DNA from: Neoceratodus forsteri | Lineage: Eukaryota; Chordata; Ceratodontiformes; Ceratodontidae | Direction of reading: 5' to 3' | Length of the DNA stretch: 64,000 nucleotides | NCBI GenBank assembly: GCA_016271365.2 | Contig: CM057454.1 | Coordinates: 460,790,501 to 460,854,500, forward strand | Shown here: positions 10,877-20,720 of the stretch, in pieces | Position numbering within the stretch: the stretch's first letter is position 1 | Layout: every line of letters begins with the position of its first letter | Translations under genes and position numbers: made by a program | The notes under the pieces: model-generated | What the model was told of the DNA's origin: nothing | Seen by the model: only the letters and a program-made list of their open reading frames with translations | The model's database searches: none

Positions 10877-11289
10877 GGGTGGGATATTCAAAGCAGTTGT
10901 GCTTGCGCAACTGAGATGCACCTGCTCAAGTGCAGAATTGCGCCAAAGAGCGATATTCAGTGGGAGCCAATGCGCAGCACAAATCGCAGTGCACCAATGT
11001 GCAAGCCTAATGAAAGCATGCGCAAGTACAGGGGGTGCAGTCATGAATAAGCGGCGCAGTGCGATATTCAACAGCAAGCCGACAGGGCAAGCGTGGAGCA
11101 ACAGGGACATGTATGGAGCAAACTTGAGCCCATAAAAAGAGGGAGCAAGCAAGGGATGGAGGCTTGCACCACAGGGGAGAAGGAGAGAGAGAGAGAGAAG
11201 AGAGAGAGACATTGGCCAGGCAGGACAGCAGGAGGGGTGCAAGACAGAGGCAGGAAGTGCTACAGAGTGTGGGACAGGGCATGTGACCC

Positions 11290-11333
11290 TGAGTGTGCCT
11301 GCATGCATGAGCGTGTGTCTGTGTGTGTGTGTG

Positions 11334-11380
<47 letters not shown>
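11290..11380. repeat. (TG)n microsatellite
   Basis: A TGTGTG tract with short interruptions lies within the Harbinger element. It generates artificial Cys/Val and His/Thr open frames on the two strands. Confidence 0.9.
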
Positions 11381-11381
<1 letters not shown>

Positions 11382-11675
11382 ACAGCAGTGGGGGCAGCAG
11401 TTGCAGCGTGAGCCTGCGAGCCTGGTCATAGGCATGGAAGTGAAAGTACCAGGACAGTTGGGAGGCAGAGGCCACAGCCAACAGGTTGCCAGCAGGGACC
11501 CCCAACACAGGTATGCACCCAGCACAAGGGCACATGCAGCAGTACACAGCCAGGGGTGCCTGGGGAGACAGCTGCCCGGAGGGAAGGCCATCCCAGGCCA
11601 TAGCCAGTGCCATCTTCCAGGTGGAGGCAGTAATGAGGGGTGTGAGGAGGCAGGAGGCAGAGCGGTGAGGCCGTG

Positions 11676-11800
11676 GAAGGTGTCGGCGTTATGCCCGGAA
11701 CAGGTGGCACCATGCCCACACCACCTTTGAACAGTACAGTGACATCAAGATTGTGGGCCGGTACCGCCTGAACAGGGCAATTCTGAGGCAACTTTGTGAG
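11676..11800 (+). pseudogene. HARBI1-like transposase, N-terminal fragment
   Basis: The frame reads RRYARNRWHH, then a loop, then VGRYRLNRAILRQLCELC. This matches the helix preceding the catalytic core of HARBI1-type nucleases (typical form: xRYRLxRxxIxxLCxxL). The similarity stops after about 40 residues. The DDE core of a roughly 350-residue protein is missing, and the sequence downstream to 12500 gives no transposase match in any frame. I infer an internal deletion that removed the nuclease. Confidence 0.6.
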
Positions 11801-12582
11801 CTGTGCAGTGCGGGTATGAACATGTGGTCAGTGATGGCTGCAACACACAACACCCTCCCAATCCACTGCCCTGACAGGCCCACAGCCTGGTGGCTTACCT
11901 CTGAAGGATGCAATACTGGTCTGGTGCCTGTGCAGTCCTGTGGTGCATTTATAGTGCATCACATGCAAATGAGGAGATGCGCAACTGTAATGAGATGCAA
12001 ATGCCTCCGATGCGCTGCGGATATGTTGATCAGCCCATCTGCATATTCCGGCTGAATATTGTGAAGTTGTGCATTAGTGTTGTGCATGCACAAGCCATGT
12101 CGCAACTGTATGATGTGAGCAGTAGGCCCAGCAGTGCGCATGCACACACTGCCATCGCGTACATCAGTGGCACATCCTACGCACACTGCGCTATGCATGG
12201 TACAGCACTCTGCCACTATTGGGCTTGTGGCACTCATATGCTATATGCCCTATGGCCCCCCGTGCATGATTGGCCCATGGACCGTGGGGCCCACATGCCC
12301 CTCCTGTGCACCAAGCATGGCGTGCCTCATCGCACTGTCACGCACGGTGCGCGTGCCGACCTATGACCTCACGAGTGCCCTTTGACCCTTCAGGTGCCCC
12401 GTGGCACATGCCAGTGCTGCCCCAGCTGTATTGTGCAGCACTGTGGATGCGTGATTGGAAACAGCAGCGCATCACCAAATGAGTCACGCACCCACAGCAT
12501 GTGTGGCTCGTGCACTACTGGGCACCATTTTTGGTTGTGCAATTGTAGAAACGAGCATGCCGCACTGTAGCACAGGAAGGGC

Positions 12583-13785
12583 ACCCAACTGGTCCCAGGT
12601 AGAACTGGTGAACCTTGTGGCCCTGGTAGAGCCACATGTGGGCTGTCTGTATTGCCAGGTGCCCCTGGATCGGCCACGAACATAGATGTGGCAGGAGGTG
12701 GCTGAGGGGGCTGGAGGAGGCCACTGGGGTGCAGCACAGTGGTGAGCAGTGCCACCACAGCTACATAGACCTGTGGAGGAGGGACACTGGCAGGCTATGG
12801 GCACTGCTGGCACGCGTCTGGAGGGGCGCCGTGCCACGACCAGATGAGTGCACTACACCCATGTCTGTGCCATTCCAGTGTTCTGTGGGGTCCAGCAGGG
12901 TGTCAGACCATGCTGCAGGGGGGGCTGTGGCTGTGTGCTCTGTTTGGCTGTGGCAGCGCACCATGGGTGTGCTGTGCCACTGCACCACCACTGCGCAGGG
13001 CCAGGGGGCATGCTGTGCTGGGGGGTGCATGGGGTGTTGCCAGGTACTTATGTGTCCTTCTCAATGTCTCCCTACTAGGCCCTGAGGATAGAAGATGTGC
13101 ACGGCTGGCTGGCGCTGCAGGTGGGTGAGGGCAGGTCAATGCAGGGGCACAGGCACATGGTGCAGGCTGCATGGGCGGTGCCACTGGACAGGCACAGGTT
13201 GTGCCACAGCAAGCAGGTAGACACTCTGTCAGGGTTTGATGTTGTGCAGGGAGGTGGTGGGCTACAGCACCTTGTGCACATGGCCATTCCAGCTGTGCAC
13301 CACCGGCGGTGTCCATTGCACCATGCCTTGGCTATCGCACATGTCTGTGGCTGTTACAAGTGGCCTGTGGGTGCACCAGGGTTCCAGCTGTGCCACTGCC
13401 ATCAGTGCCACTTAGCTCTGTTGCCTGGCTGCCATGGTTGTGGTGTGCGGCATGTGGGTGGTGTTGGTGTGCACTGCTCTGCATGGCTGTAGATTGTTGG
13501 GATGGTGGCTTGTGTGGGCACACATGCTATGGGGGGCTGTGTGCTGTCTCAGGGGCACATGTCACCACTGTCCACTGCACATGGTGGGTGGGCTACGTTC
13601 GTATGGACATGCACTCATACTATGTCCCCTCCTTTGTTCTAGGGGTCCAACAGGATGATGTTAACACCAGGCTCCTGTGGTGGATCCTGCGAGTCACCAC
13701 AGCCATGCTCCAGGTGGTGTGACTGATACAGCAGGCCCTGTGCAGGCCGAAGAGAAGACAGCGCACCAGACACCAGTAGGGCATG
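12583..13785 (+). pseudogene. Myb/SANT-like DNA-binding protein of Harbinger, frameshifted
   Basis: The first frame gives RAPNWSQVELVNLVALVEPH, then a stop after DRPRT, then MWQEVAEG. A neighbouring frame from about 12712 continues GVQHSGEQCHHSYIDLWRRD. Together they cover the three helices of a Myb/trihelix domain: a tryptophan in helix 1, WQEVA in helix 2 and a (Q)C..xYxDL recognition helix. A C-terminal stretch near 13640-13780 reads QDDVNTRLLWWILRVTTAML, then VIRLIQQAL-like and basic RPKRRQRTR sequence, typical of this second Harbinger protein. In autonomous elements it binds DNA and helps import the nuclease. At least one frameshift and two stops make it non-functional. Confidence 0.6.
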
Positions 13786-14915
13786 GACACCCATATGGCC
13801 CATTGGTCTGCACCCCCTTCCCTTCCCTGTCCTCCCTCCCTTGTACCCTTACCCAGCCATGTCCCCTGTCCCCCTACCTCCTTTCCCTGGTCTACCATTT
13901 TGTTTGTGGCCTCCCCATTCCTTGCTCCCTGTACCTGTTGTTTGTTGTTCTGTACATAGTTTTATCTTGCATGGTTTTAATACACTTTTCTTTTGATAAC
14001 CATCTATGTCTGTGTCTGCTTTGCAGCTGGCGTGTGGAGCTCTGCTGCAGTGGTGTGCATGGTGGCTGAGTGGTACATCTGGGGTTGACTGGGGATTGTG
14101 CCTGGTGGTCTGTGCCCAGTGGCTGGTGGGTGTGCCGTGGGGCACACATGTGCACTCTGTTCATGTTGTGTGGTGTGTGTGTGTTGTGTGCTGTTGGCAT
14201 GTGTGTTGCCAGCTGTGGTCCAGGTGGCATGTATGTGCCTTCCTATGGGTGTTGCCAGTGGCTGTTTGCCAGTGGACATTGGTGCCACACTGCCTCTGTG
14301 CACCACTGTGGTGCACATGGTCAGGAGCCTGCAGTCATGTGCCTGCCATGCCTCCCTCCTGGCATCCTCTGCACCCTGGTGGTGGTCTATCCTGCTCTGG
14401 TGGCATGCTCCCTGCTGTGACCAGTGTCCTGTGTCCTGGTCCATGCACCTCTGCCCCTTGCGCAGCCCTGGTTGTGCTATGGCACTTGCTGGTTTGCTCC
14501 CTGGCACAGTCCTGGTTGCGCTATGGTGCATCCCTGCGATATTCAGCCATGTTGCACTGGCACTTGCCATCATGTGCAACATTTGAATATCACGTTCAGT
14601 GCACACTGGCGCAGTATACTTGTGCTGCACCACTACTGAGCCTGCCTCTGGTGCAATTCTGAATATCCCACCCAATATATAAAAACATAAATATACCTAT
14701 AGGAACACCGGACATAATTTATAAAAAATATAAATATAAACCATTTGGAGAGTGGAATATTATTACACATTATAAAAAGGGTCTGAGAAATGGAGCTTTT
14801 TGATTGGCTGCAAACATTCTAACAGCCTTATGTTAATCTTTTATTAACATACATGTAGAGCTTAGCCATATGCTGAACAAGGTTTAACACTGTTTAAAAA
14901 CATTTTTATTATAAT

Positions 14916-15063
14916 AGCAATATGGCTGTCCCAGAGATTATGTTAATGGTCAGTTAATCACCCTCTAGGGGCATGTGGCACTCAGCTACACCTCGTGCCA
15001 CAGTACACCCCTAGAAGGTGATTAAAAGACCATTAACATAACCCTTGGACATGCCTTATTGCT
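14916..15063. repeat. 148-bp foldback MITE, copy 2
   Basis: Starts AGCAATATGG and ends CCTTATTGCT; exactly the same length as copy 1 at 3880-4027. It shares the arm sequence TTATGTTAATG/TTAATCACC and the centre GTGGCACTCAGCT. It lies inside the 3' untranslated region of the Ingi/Vingi-like LINE, so it inserted after that LINE. Confidence 0.8.
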
Positions 15064-15261
15064 TAATTATATTCACTTTTTGTTTCAAAACATCAGCAAG
15101 GGAACTTTCATTTCTAATACACACATAATCTACCACTGAATATTTGGAAATTCTATAACAAGATGCATTTAGTGCTTACAGCCAACACAAGAGGAAATAA
15201 GAAAAAATGCATTCAATACTCATCAAATAGCAAGGAAAATAGATCAAATGGCTAAACTGGC

Positions 15262-17465
15262 TTATTTTTTCTGTGATCTATAATATCTTTTCTTTATTTT
15301 GATAACTGAGGAGATACATTTAGATGTCATAATGGCATCCTCCTGATATTTTGGGTGAAGGAGTATAAACACCATATCATAACTACTATTTGCATACATT
15401 TTTAGAAAAGTCAAAAGAAAGCTATTCCTAGGTTTACTGTATAGTGGACATATATTAATTATATGTGCAAGTGATTCTTGATGTCCTTTATTACATCTAC
15501 ATTGTTGGCTCATTTTACTTAAGATATCTTTTGATACTACACTATTATTGTAATATACATATTTGGATGTTATTAATTCAAAACGTGCCCAGGTGATTCA
15601 TTTCCTTTCACTTGATGTAACAGGTAGAGTTAAGTAATCCTCCAAGCAATGCTCCATTATATTAAGTTTAAACCATTCTGACCACTTTTGTTCTTTTATT
15701 TTGCTCATGTCTAAACTCCTCGTATTTTCAAATAGTTTTTCCTTCAATAAAGTTCTAAATTGCAATGAAATGTCAATCTTTCTTTTGTAATCATTCCATA
15801 ACTGAATCATATTTACTTTCATAAGATACTTTTCCATGGCTGTTAACCACTTTGATTTATAATCTTCTCTAGACCATTATTTTTTTTCTTTTAGACATGC
15901 ATGGGGGAGATTATTAAATTTATTATTTATCATCCTCAGTCAATAGGAGAGTAGACCTAGTTCAATCATTGTGTCTATTGGGATTCTTTCCAGCTCAGAT
16001 CTGACCACTGCATTTGCAGATGAGCTGGGAACACCCAATAGTGCCTTATAGTAATAAGAAAGGACTTTGTCAGGCTCCTTTGTTATTTGGTATCCCCAGA
16101 CTTCAGCTCCATATGTTATAACAGGATTTATTTTGGCTTCTTTAGCCTTCAGAGCAGGGATGATGGAATTTCCCCCATATTTTAGATTAAATTTCAGCAA
16201 TGCTCTTGCATTAATTTTTGCCTTTAGGTTTTGAACCCTTTGATGGGAAACCCAATTAGCTGAATTTGTAAATTTTACCCCTAAATATTGATAGTTATTC
16301 ACCCTTTTTAAATTTCACTTTCCCCTAATAAAAATTTAGGTTGCAAATATTGTTTTCTTTGAGTGCTAAATATCATAATTTTTGTTTTATTTAAATTTAT
16401 GGATAATTCCAGATGCTCACACTTCCTTTGAAAAATATCTATTTTCTTTTGCAGACCACTGTTTGACAAGGAAAACAAAACAATGTCATCAGCGTAAGCT
16501 AATGTATGAAGGAGTATATTATCAGTTTTTGGGGAATCCAATTTAACTTCCTTGTCAAAGTGCAGAAGCTCATGATATAGATATTAAACAATAATGGAGC
16601 CAACAGGCATCCCTGCTTGACACCTCTGTGTGTCTTAACATATTCTGTTGTATTCTCTTTATTATCATATCTTACGAAGGATGTGGTTCCATGATGAAGG
16701 AGACAAATCATGGTCAGTAGAGAGTTATCAATCTTTAATTTTAACAATACTGTCCACAGTTTTTGTCTATTTATAGATTCAAAAGCAGATGAGAAATCTA
16801 CAAATAAAGCATATAATTTCATTTTTCTCCAGTGAACATATTTCTCTATTAAATGTGCAAATGCAAATACATTATCTATGGTAGAAAACCCTTGTCTGAA
16901 ACCAGCCTGTGAGGGGGAAAGGATGGTATTTTTCTCCACCCAATTTGTCAACCTATCTAAGAGAAGCCTTGCATATATTTTAGAAAATATATTCAGCAGG
17001 CTGATTGGTTGAAAATTAAAAGGGTCATAAAATGACCCTTTTTTTGTGCAATGGAATTATAATATTGTTTACCCATGCAGATGGGATGTACTTGAATTTA
17101 ATACAGATTGAAATAATAAGTTAACAAGGGTGTCCAGAATTCCAGGTATTCTTTGTATATTTCTGATGGTATTCCATCTTCACCCACTGCTTTATTGTTT
17201 TTAAGTTTTAAGATTGCCATGCTGACTTCTACTTCAGAGAATATGATGTTTTTATTTACAGTTGACTTTAAATTATTTATTAGTGACTATCAGCATCTTC
17301 TAGTTCCATTCTAGTGAATATTAATTTAAAGTGCTTTATCCAAATTTCTTTTGGGACATATATGGACAAGGGTGGCTTATAATCTTTTGCTCCTTTAGCC
17401 ATTCATTTCCAGAATGAGTGCATATCATTACTTTGGATTACTTTATACATATCCTGCCATAGTTT
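15262..17465 (-). pseudogene. non-LTR reverse transcriptase, Ingi/Vingi-like LINE, broken
   Basis: On the minus strand the pieces run in order from 17465 to 15262. They are: FWKWMAKGAKDYKPPLS; an AVGEDGIPSEIYK motif (about 17170); RT motifs GFRQGFSTIDNVFAFAHLIE, FVDFSSAFESINR and VKQGCLLAPLLFNIY; then LAYADDIVLFS with the intact YADD catalytic box (about 16490); then SINLNKTKIMIFS. A thumb/connector region follows (NNYQYLGVKF, VITYGAEVWGYQ), then a C-terminal zinc-knuckle-like CRCNKGHQESLAHIINICP near 15500. Several frameshifts and stops separate them. The YGAEVWG and C-x-C-H-C tail resemble the I/Ingi/Vingi group, but clade assignment needs a tree. The endonuclease part is missing upstream. 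The same family recurs as a truncated copy at 48908-49912. Confidence 0.75.
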
Positions 17466-19105
17466 CTATTGGTAAAGAAAGGTCAGGCTGGCTGGTCTGT
17501 AGTTCCCCACTTCCTCTTTGTTCCCACTTTTGTATAATGGGACTACATCTGCTGTCCTGCAGTCTTTGGGTACCTCCCCTGTTTCCAGTGATCGGCTAAA
17601 CAGGATTGCCAGAGGTTCAGCCACCACCTCTCTTAGTTCTTTAAGGACCCTTGGGTGCACCCCATCTTGCCCCATTGCTTTATCAACTCTTATTACTTCC
17701 AGTTCCTTCAAGACCCTTTCTCGTGTAAAGTGACTTGTGTCCATTTCTGCACCATTCTCTCTCCTTGTACTGCCTTCTGACCCATTACCCTCCTCTTCCT
17801 CAGTAAAGATTGAGCAGAAATACCTGTTCAAAATGTCAGCTTTACTGTTGTCATCCTCCATGTGGCCCCTATTCTCCCCCTTCAGTCTCACTATCCCTCC
17901 CGTTGCCTTTCTTTTTTCACTTACGTACCTGTAAAAGGTTTTGTCCCCTCTACCCACTGATTTTGCAATGTGCTTTTCTGTCTGAGCTTTGGCTTTCCTT
18001 ACTGACCTCCCTGCCTCCCTTTGCTTCTCTTGGTACTTCTCTCTATCCCCTTCTGCTTGTGTCTTTTTGTATTGTCTGAATGCAATCTATTTGGCTTTCA
18101 CTTTCTCCGCTACCTCCTTGGAAAACCATAATGGCCTCCTCTTCCTTTTCCCCTTGCTAACCCGCTTAATGCATAATTCTGTTGCTCTTGTAATCCCAGT
18201 TTTAAATACTGCTCACTGTTCCTCAACCCCTTATTCCTGCCCCATTCTCCTTAATGCCTCTTTCAAGCATCTCCCCATTTTCCCAAACTCTGCCCCTCTA
18301 AAATCCAGGATACGTGTTTTTGCATGGTTTGGTTCTGCTCATTCTGTGATTTCAAACCACAATGAATGGTGGCCACTGTTCCCCAGGTGCTCCCCCACTG
18401 TTACTCCCATCACACTGTCCATGTTTGTGAGCACAAGGTCTAGTATTGCATTCTGCCGTGTTGGTTCCATGACCAGTTGCTTGAGGAAGGCACCCTGAAG
18501 GGAGTCCAGGATAAATCTGCTCCTAGTTGATGCTGCTGCTGGGATGCTCCAGTCCACATCTGGAATATTGAGGTCTCCAACCAGCACTACCTCACCCTTG
18601 TCTGCCATCCTTTGGATGGCTAGCATCAGCTCCCTATCTGTTTCTTCCTTCTGAGCTGGTGGTCTATAGACTACACTTGTGCGGATGGCTAGCCCCATTT
18701 TCCTTTCCAGCTTAACCCACAGTATCTCTCCCCATTTTGTTCCTCCTGTATCTCAGTGGCCCTTATGTCATTTTTCACATGAAGTGCCACTCCTCCTCCC
18801 TTCCTACCTGCCCTGTCTCTTCTGAATATGTTGTAGCCAGGTATGGCCATCTCCCAGTTGTGGTTATCATTACACCAGGTTTCTGTGATGGCCACAATGT
18901 CCAGGTCTGACTGCACCATGACAGCCTCCAGATCCTCCATCTTGTTGCTAAGGCTCCTGGCATTGGCACACATGGCTTTCCATGATTTGACCTCCCTAGA
19001 CTGTTTAGTTATTATACTCCTGCCCCTTCCCTGGTTGTCCTTTATCCCTGGTTCTCCCTGCTGTCTCACCTTCTTTTGAAGTTTGCCCCTTTTCTGCCTA
19101 TCCAC
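17466..19105 (-). pseudogene. CR1 ORF2 (endonuclease plus partial reverse transcriptase)
   Basis: The endonuclease begins MCANARSLSNKMEDLEAVM with DIVAITETW and GGGVALHVK. After a frameshift near 18690 it continues SVVYRPP and VVLVGDLNIPDVDW. It ends LGNSGHHSLWFEI, where the normal SDHH motif has Asp replaced by Gly, so the nuclease is predicted inactive. A linker follows, then RT motif 0/1 DKAMGQDGVHPRVLKEL, the VPKDCRTADVVPLYKSG region and NYRPAS. Sequence homologous to CR1 ends there, at the junction with the Ingi/Vingi-like LINE at about 17465. Confidence 0.75.
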
Positions 19106-19237
19106 CTCCTAGGCATTAATCTCCATCTTTTGCACACTGCTTTGTAGAGAGATCCACTCCTCCGGTTCACTGGTTCCACTTCTAGCATGGGGGTGGGCAA
19201 TTAGGTACCCTCCTTTCTGGCCTGCCACCCCCCTTGG

Positions 19238-19969
19238 CTAGTTTAAATGCTTGTCCATGTAGCATTTAAACTTATCATTGAGTGCTTGGATTCCCCTCCA
19301 GGATGGATGCAGGCCATCAGGCTTGAACAAGCCTCCATCCCTCCAGGTGGGTCCCCAGTCACCAATGAATCCATACCCTTCCTCACAGCACCAGTTCTTC
19401 AACCATGAGTTAAAGTTCCTGGTGTATGCACCCCTATGCTCTCCCATGCCTCTCACAGGTAGTACTTCTGAGAAGGTAACAGAAGTAGCTACTTGCTTGA
19501 GACCCCTTCCCAATTTCCTAAACTCTCCCTGAACTTCCTTTGGCTCCCCATTCACCAGGTAATTAGTACCTAGGTTGATAATGACATCCAGTTCACCCTC
19601 CTGTCTTGCCTTCCTAGTGATCCCCAGGATCTTCTTCCCATCCCTCCATGCTGTGGCACCTGGTAGGCACCTCACCTCCCTGTTCTTCCCCTCCTGTGTT
19701 CCTAGCTGGATCCCTCTTATGATGGAGTCCCCCACCAGGATTTGCTTACTCCTCCTCTGGGGTCCACTGCTCTCCCCACTGAGGTCACCTACTTGGCTAA
19801 CCTCCACATCCTTTCCTTCCACTTCTCTGCATGCCTCTATTTGGTTGGCACCATTTGCCAGTGTGGCATATGAGTTCTTCAGTGGAATAGGATCTGGGAT
19901 GTACCTCAGCCTGACTGCCCTAACCCTCTCCGAGCCCACTGTCATCCAAGTGCTCCTTGTTCTTGGCAT
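19238..19969 (-). CDS. CR1 ORF1 protein with SGNH esterase-like domain
   Basis: An uninterrupted 243-residue frame on the minus strand. The N-terminal ~75 residues are low-complexity linker. An SGNH/GDSL hydrolase-like domain follows: block I LVGDSIIRG (nucleophile serine) near residue 80, INLGTNY (block III, normally LGTND) near residue 130, and the C-terminal GLFKPDGLHPSWRGI, giving the D-x-x-H dyad. Vertebrate CR1 ORF1 proteins are known to carry such an esterase domain. The upstream zinc/coiled-coil part seen in the 51402 copy is separated here by stops, so this is a partial ORF1 and probably not expressed. The LGTN-Asp to Tyr change is noted. Confidence 0.7.
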   Translation of the reverse strand: MPRTRSTWMTVGSERVRAVRLRYIPDPIPLKNSYATLANGANQIEACREVEGKDVEVSQVGDLSGESSGPQRRSKQILVGDSIIRGIQLGTQEGKNREVRCLPGATAWRDGKKILGITRKARQEGELDVIINLGTNYLVNGEPKEVQGEFRKLGRGLKQVATSVTFSEVLPVRGMGEHRGAYTRNFNSWLKNWCCEEGYGFIGDWGPTWRDGGLFKPDGLHPSWRGIQALNDKFKCYMDKHLN

Positions 19970-20720
19970 CCTTCAAGGCACTGGCATTGGACTGGGAGGT
20001 CTCTGGATAGGGGTGATGGTACTCCTGACCCAGTTTACTTCCACTCTGAGTCTGGCTACCTCATCCCACAGTCCAGAGAGATGCATGCAGATAGGGCAGC
20101 ACCTCAGCATCCAGAAGGTCTGCCTGAATATGTCTGTCCCACAGCCACTTCATTGCACCACTCCCCACATTATACTGCACTTATACAGCTATTCCAGTAC
20201 TTGTCTGTTACTGAAGCTCTCCTAGTTCCCTTTTTATCAGTTTACTATCCTAAAAATCCTGCCACTGATCCTAAGATACTTTTATTTAAACAAGGAAAAA
20301 ATAAATGAAAAATGAGTCAAAACACTTGTGCTGAGGGCAGGCTTCTTCCCCTTTATGCTCCTCCTACTCCACAACCCCTACTATCCCCTGTGCTTAGCTC
20401 CTGTCAATCAGATTTAACAGGGTATATAATTAAGAGTGGGGTCGGGGGGGAGAAAATTTGCAGCAATTAAAGACAGCAAAGGAATACTCCACCACTATAA
20501 GCACACCAAACTAGGTTTAAAATTTTCAACAGCCCACAAACAATTCTAAGCAAAGACAGCAAAGAAATTACAGTGTCACTAAAAGCCCACAACCTAAGTT
20601 TAAAGCAAAAATAGCAATGAACAGTTACTGTAAAGCACTGAAATTAATCTGTTTCCTTCCCCTTCTGGGTTCTGGCTTCTTCTGCAAAAACCAAAATCAC
20701 TTGCTACCTCAACTCTGACT

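Larger units (their letters stand above)
10877..14673 (+). mobile_element. Harbinger-type DNA transposon, 3.8 kb, internally degenerate
   Basis: The termini are the perfect 14-bp inverted repeat GGGTGGGATATTCA (10877-10890) and TGAATATCCCACCC (14660-14673). They are flanked by AAT on both sides (10874-10876 and 14674-14676). Three bases is the duplication length of the PIF/Harbinger superfamily, although AAT differs from its usual TWA. Inside are a remnant of a HARBI1-like transposase N-terminus (about 11676-11800) and a degraded Myb/SANT-like gene (about 12583-13785), the two genes that define Harbinger elements. No DDE nuclease domain is found, so the copy is non-autonomous. The interior is GC- and CpG-rich compared with the AT-rich LINE it sits in. 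It also carries a (TG)n tract at 11290-11380. Confidence 0.8.
17466..20720 (-). mobile_element. CR1 LINE, 5' half only
   Basis: The element runs on the minus strand from a 5' untranslated region (about 20720-20000) through ORF1 (19969-19238) and ORF2 (about 19105-17466), and stops abruptly inside the reverse transcriptase at NYRPASL. The second half of RT, the 3' untranslated region and the CR1 tail are absent here and are not found on the far side of the neighbouring LINE. The 5' region shows two diverged units of about 100 bp sharing TTTGCTGTCTTT. CR1 copies are usually truncated at the 5' end, so losing the 3' half is atypical and implies deletion or chimeric insertion. Confidence 0.75.

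Noticed and set aside
11007..11613. Long overlapping open frames on both strands with His/Thr and Cys/Val runs
   Set aside because: They are produced by the (TG)n tract and GC-rich non-coding sequence of the Harbinger element; no protein family motif is present.
14004..14675. A 223-codon minus-strand open frame at the right end of the Harbinger element
   Set aside because: It runs through the terminal inverted repeat, is rich in His/Thr/Pro from CA-rich sequence, and opposes a plus-strand frame of similar length; no transposase motif.
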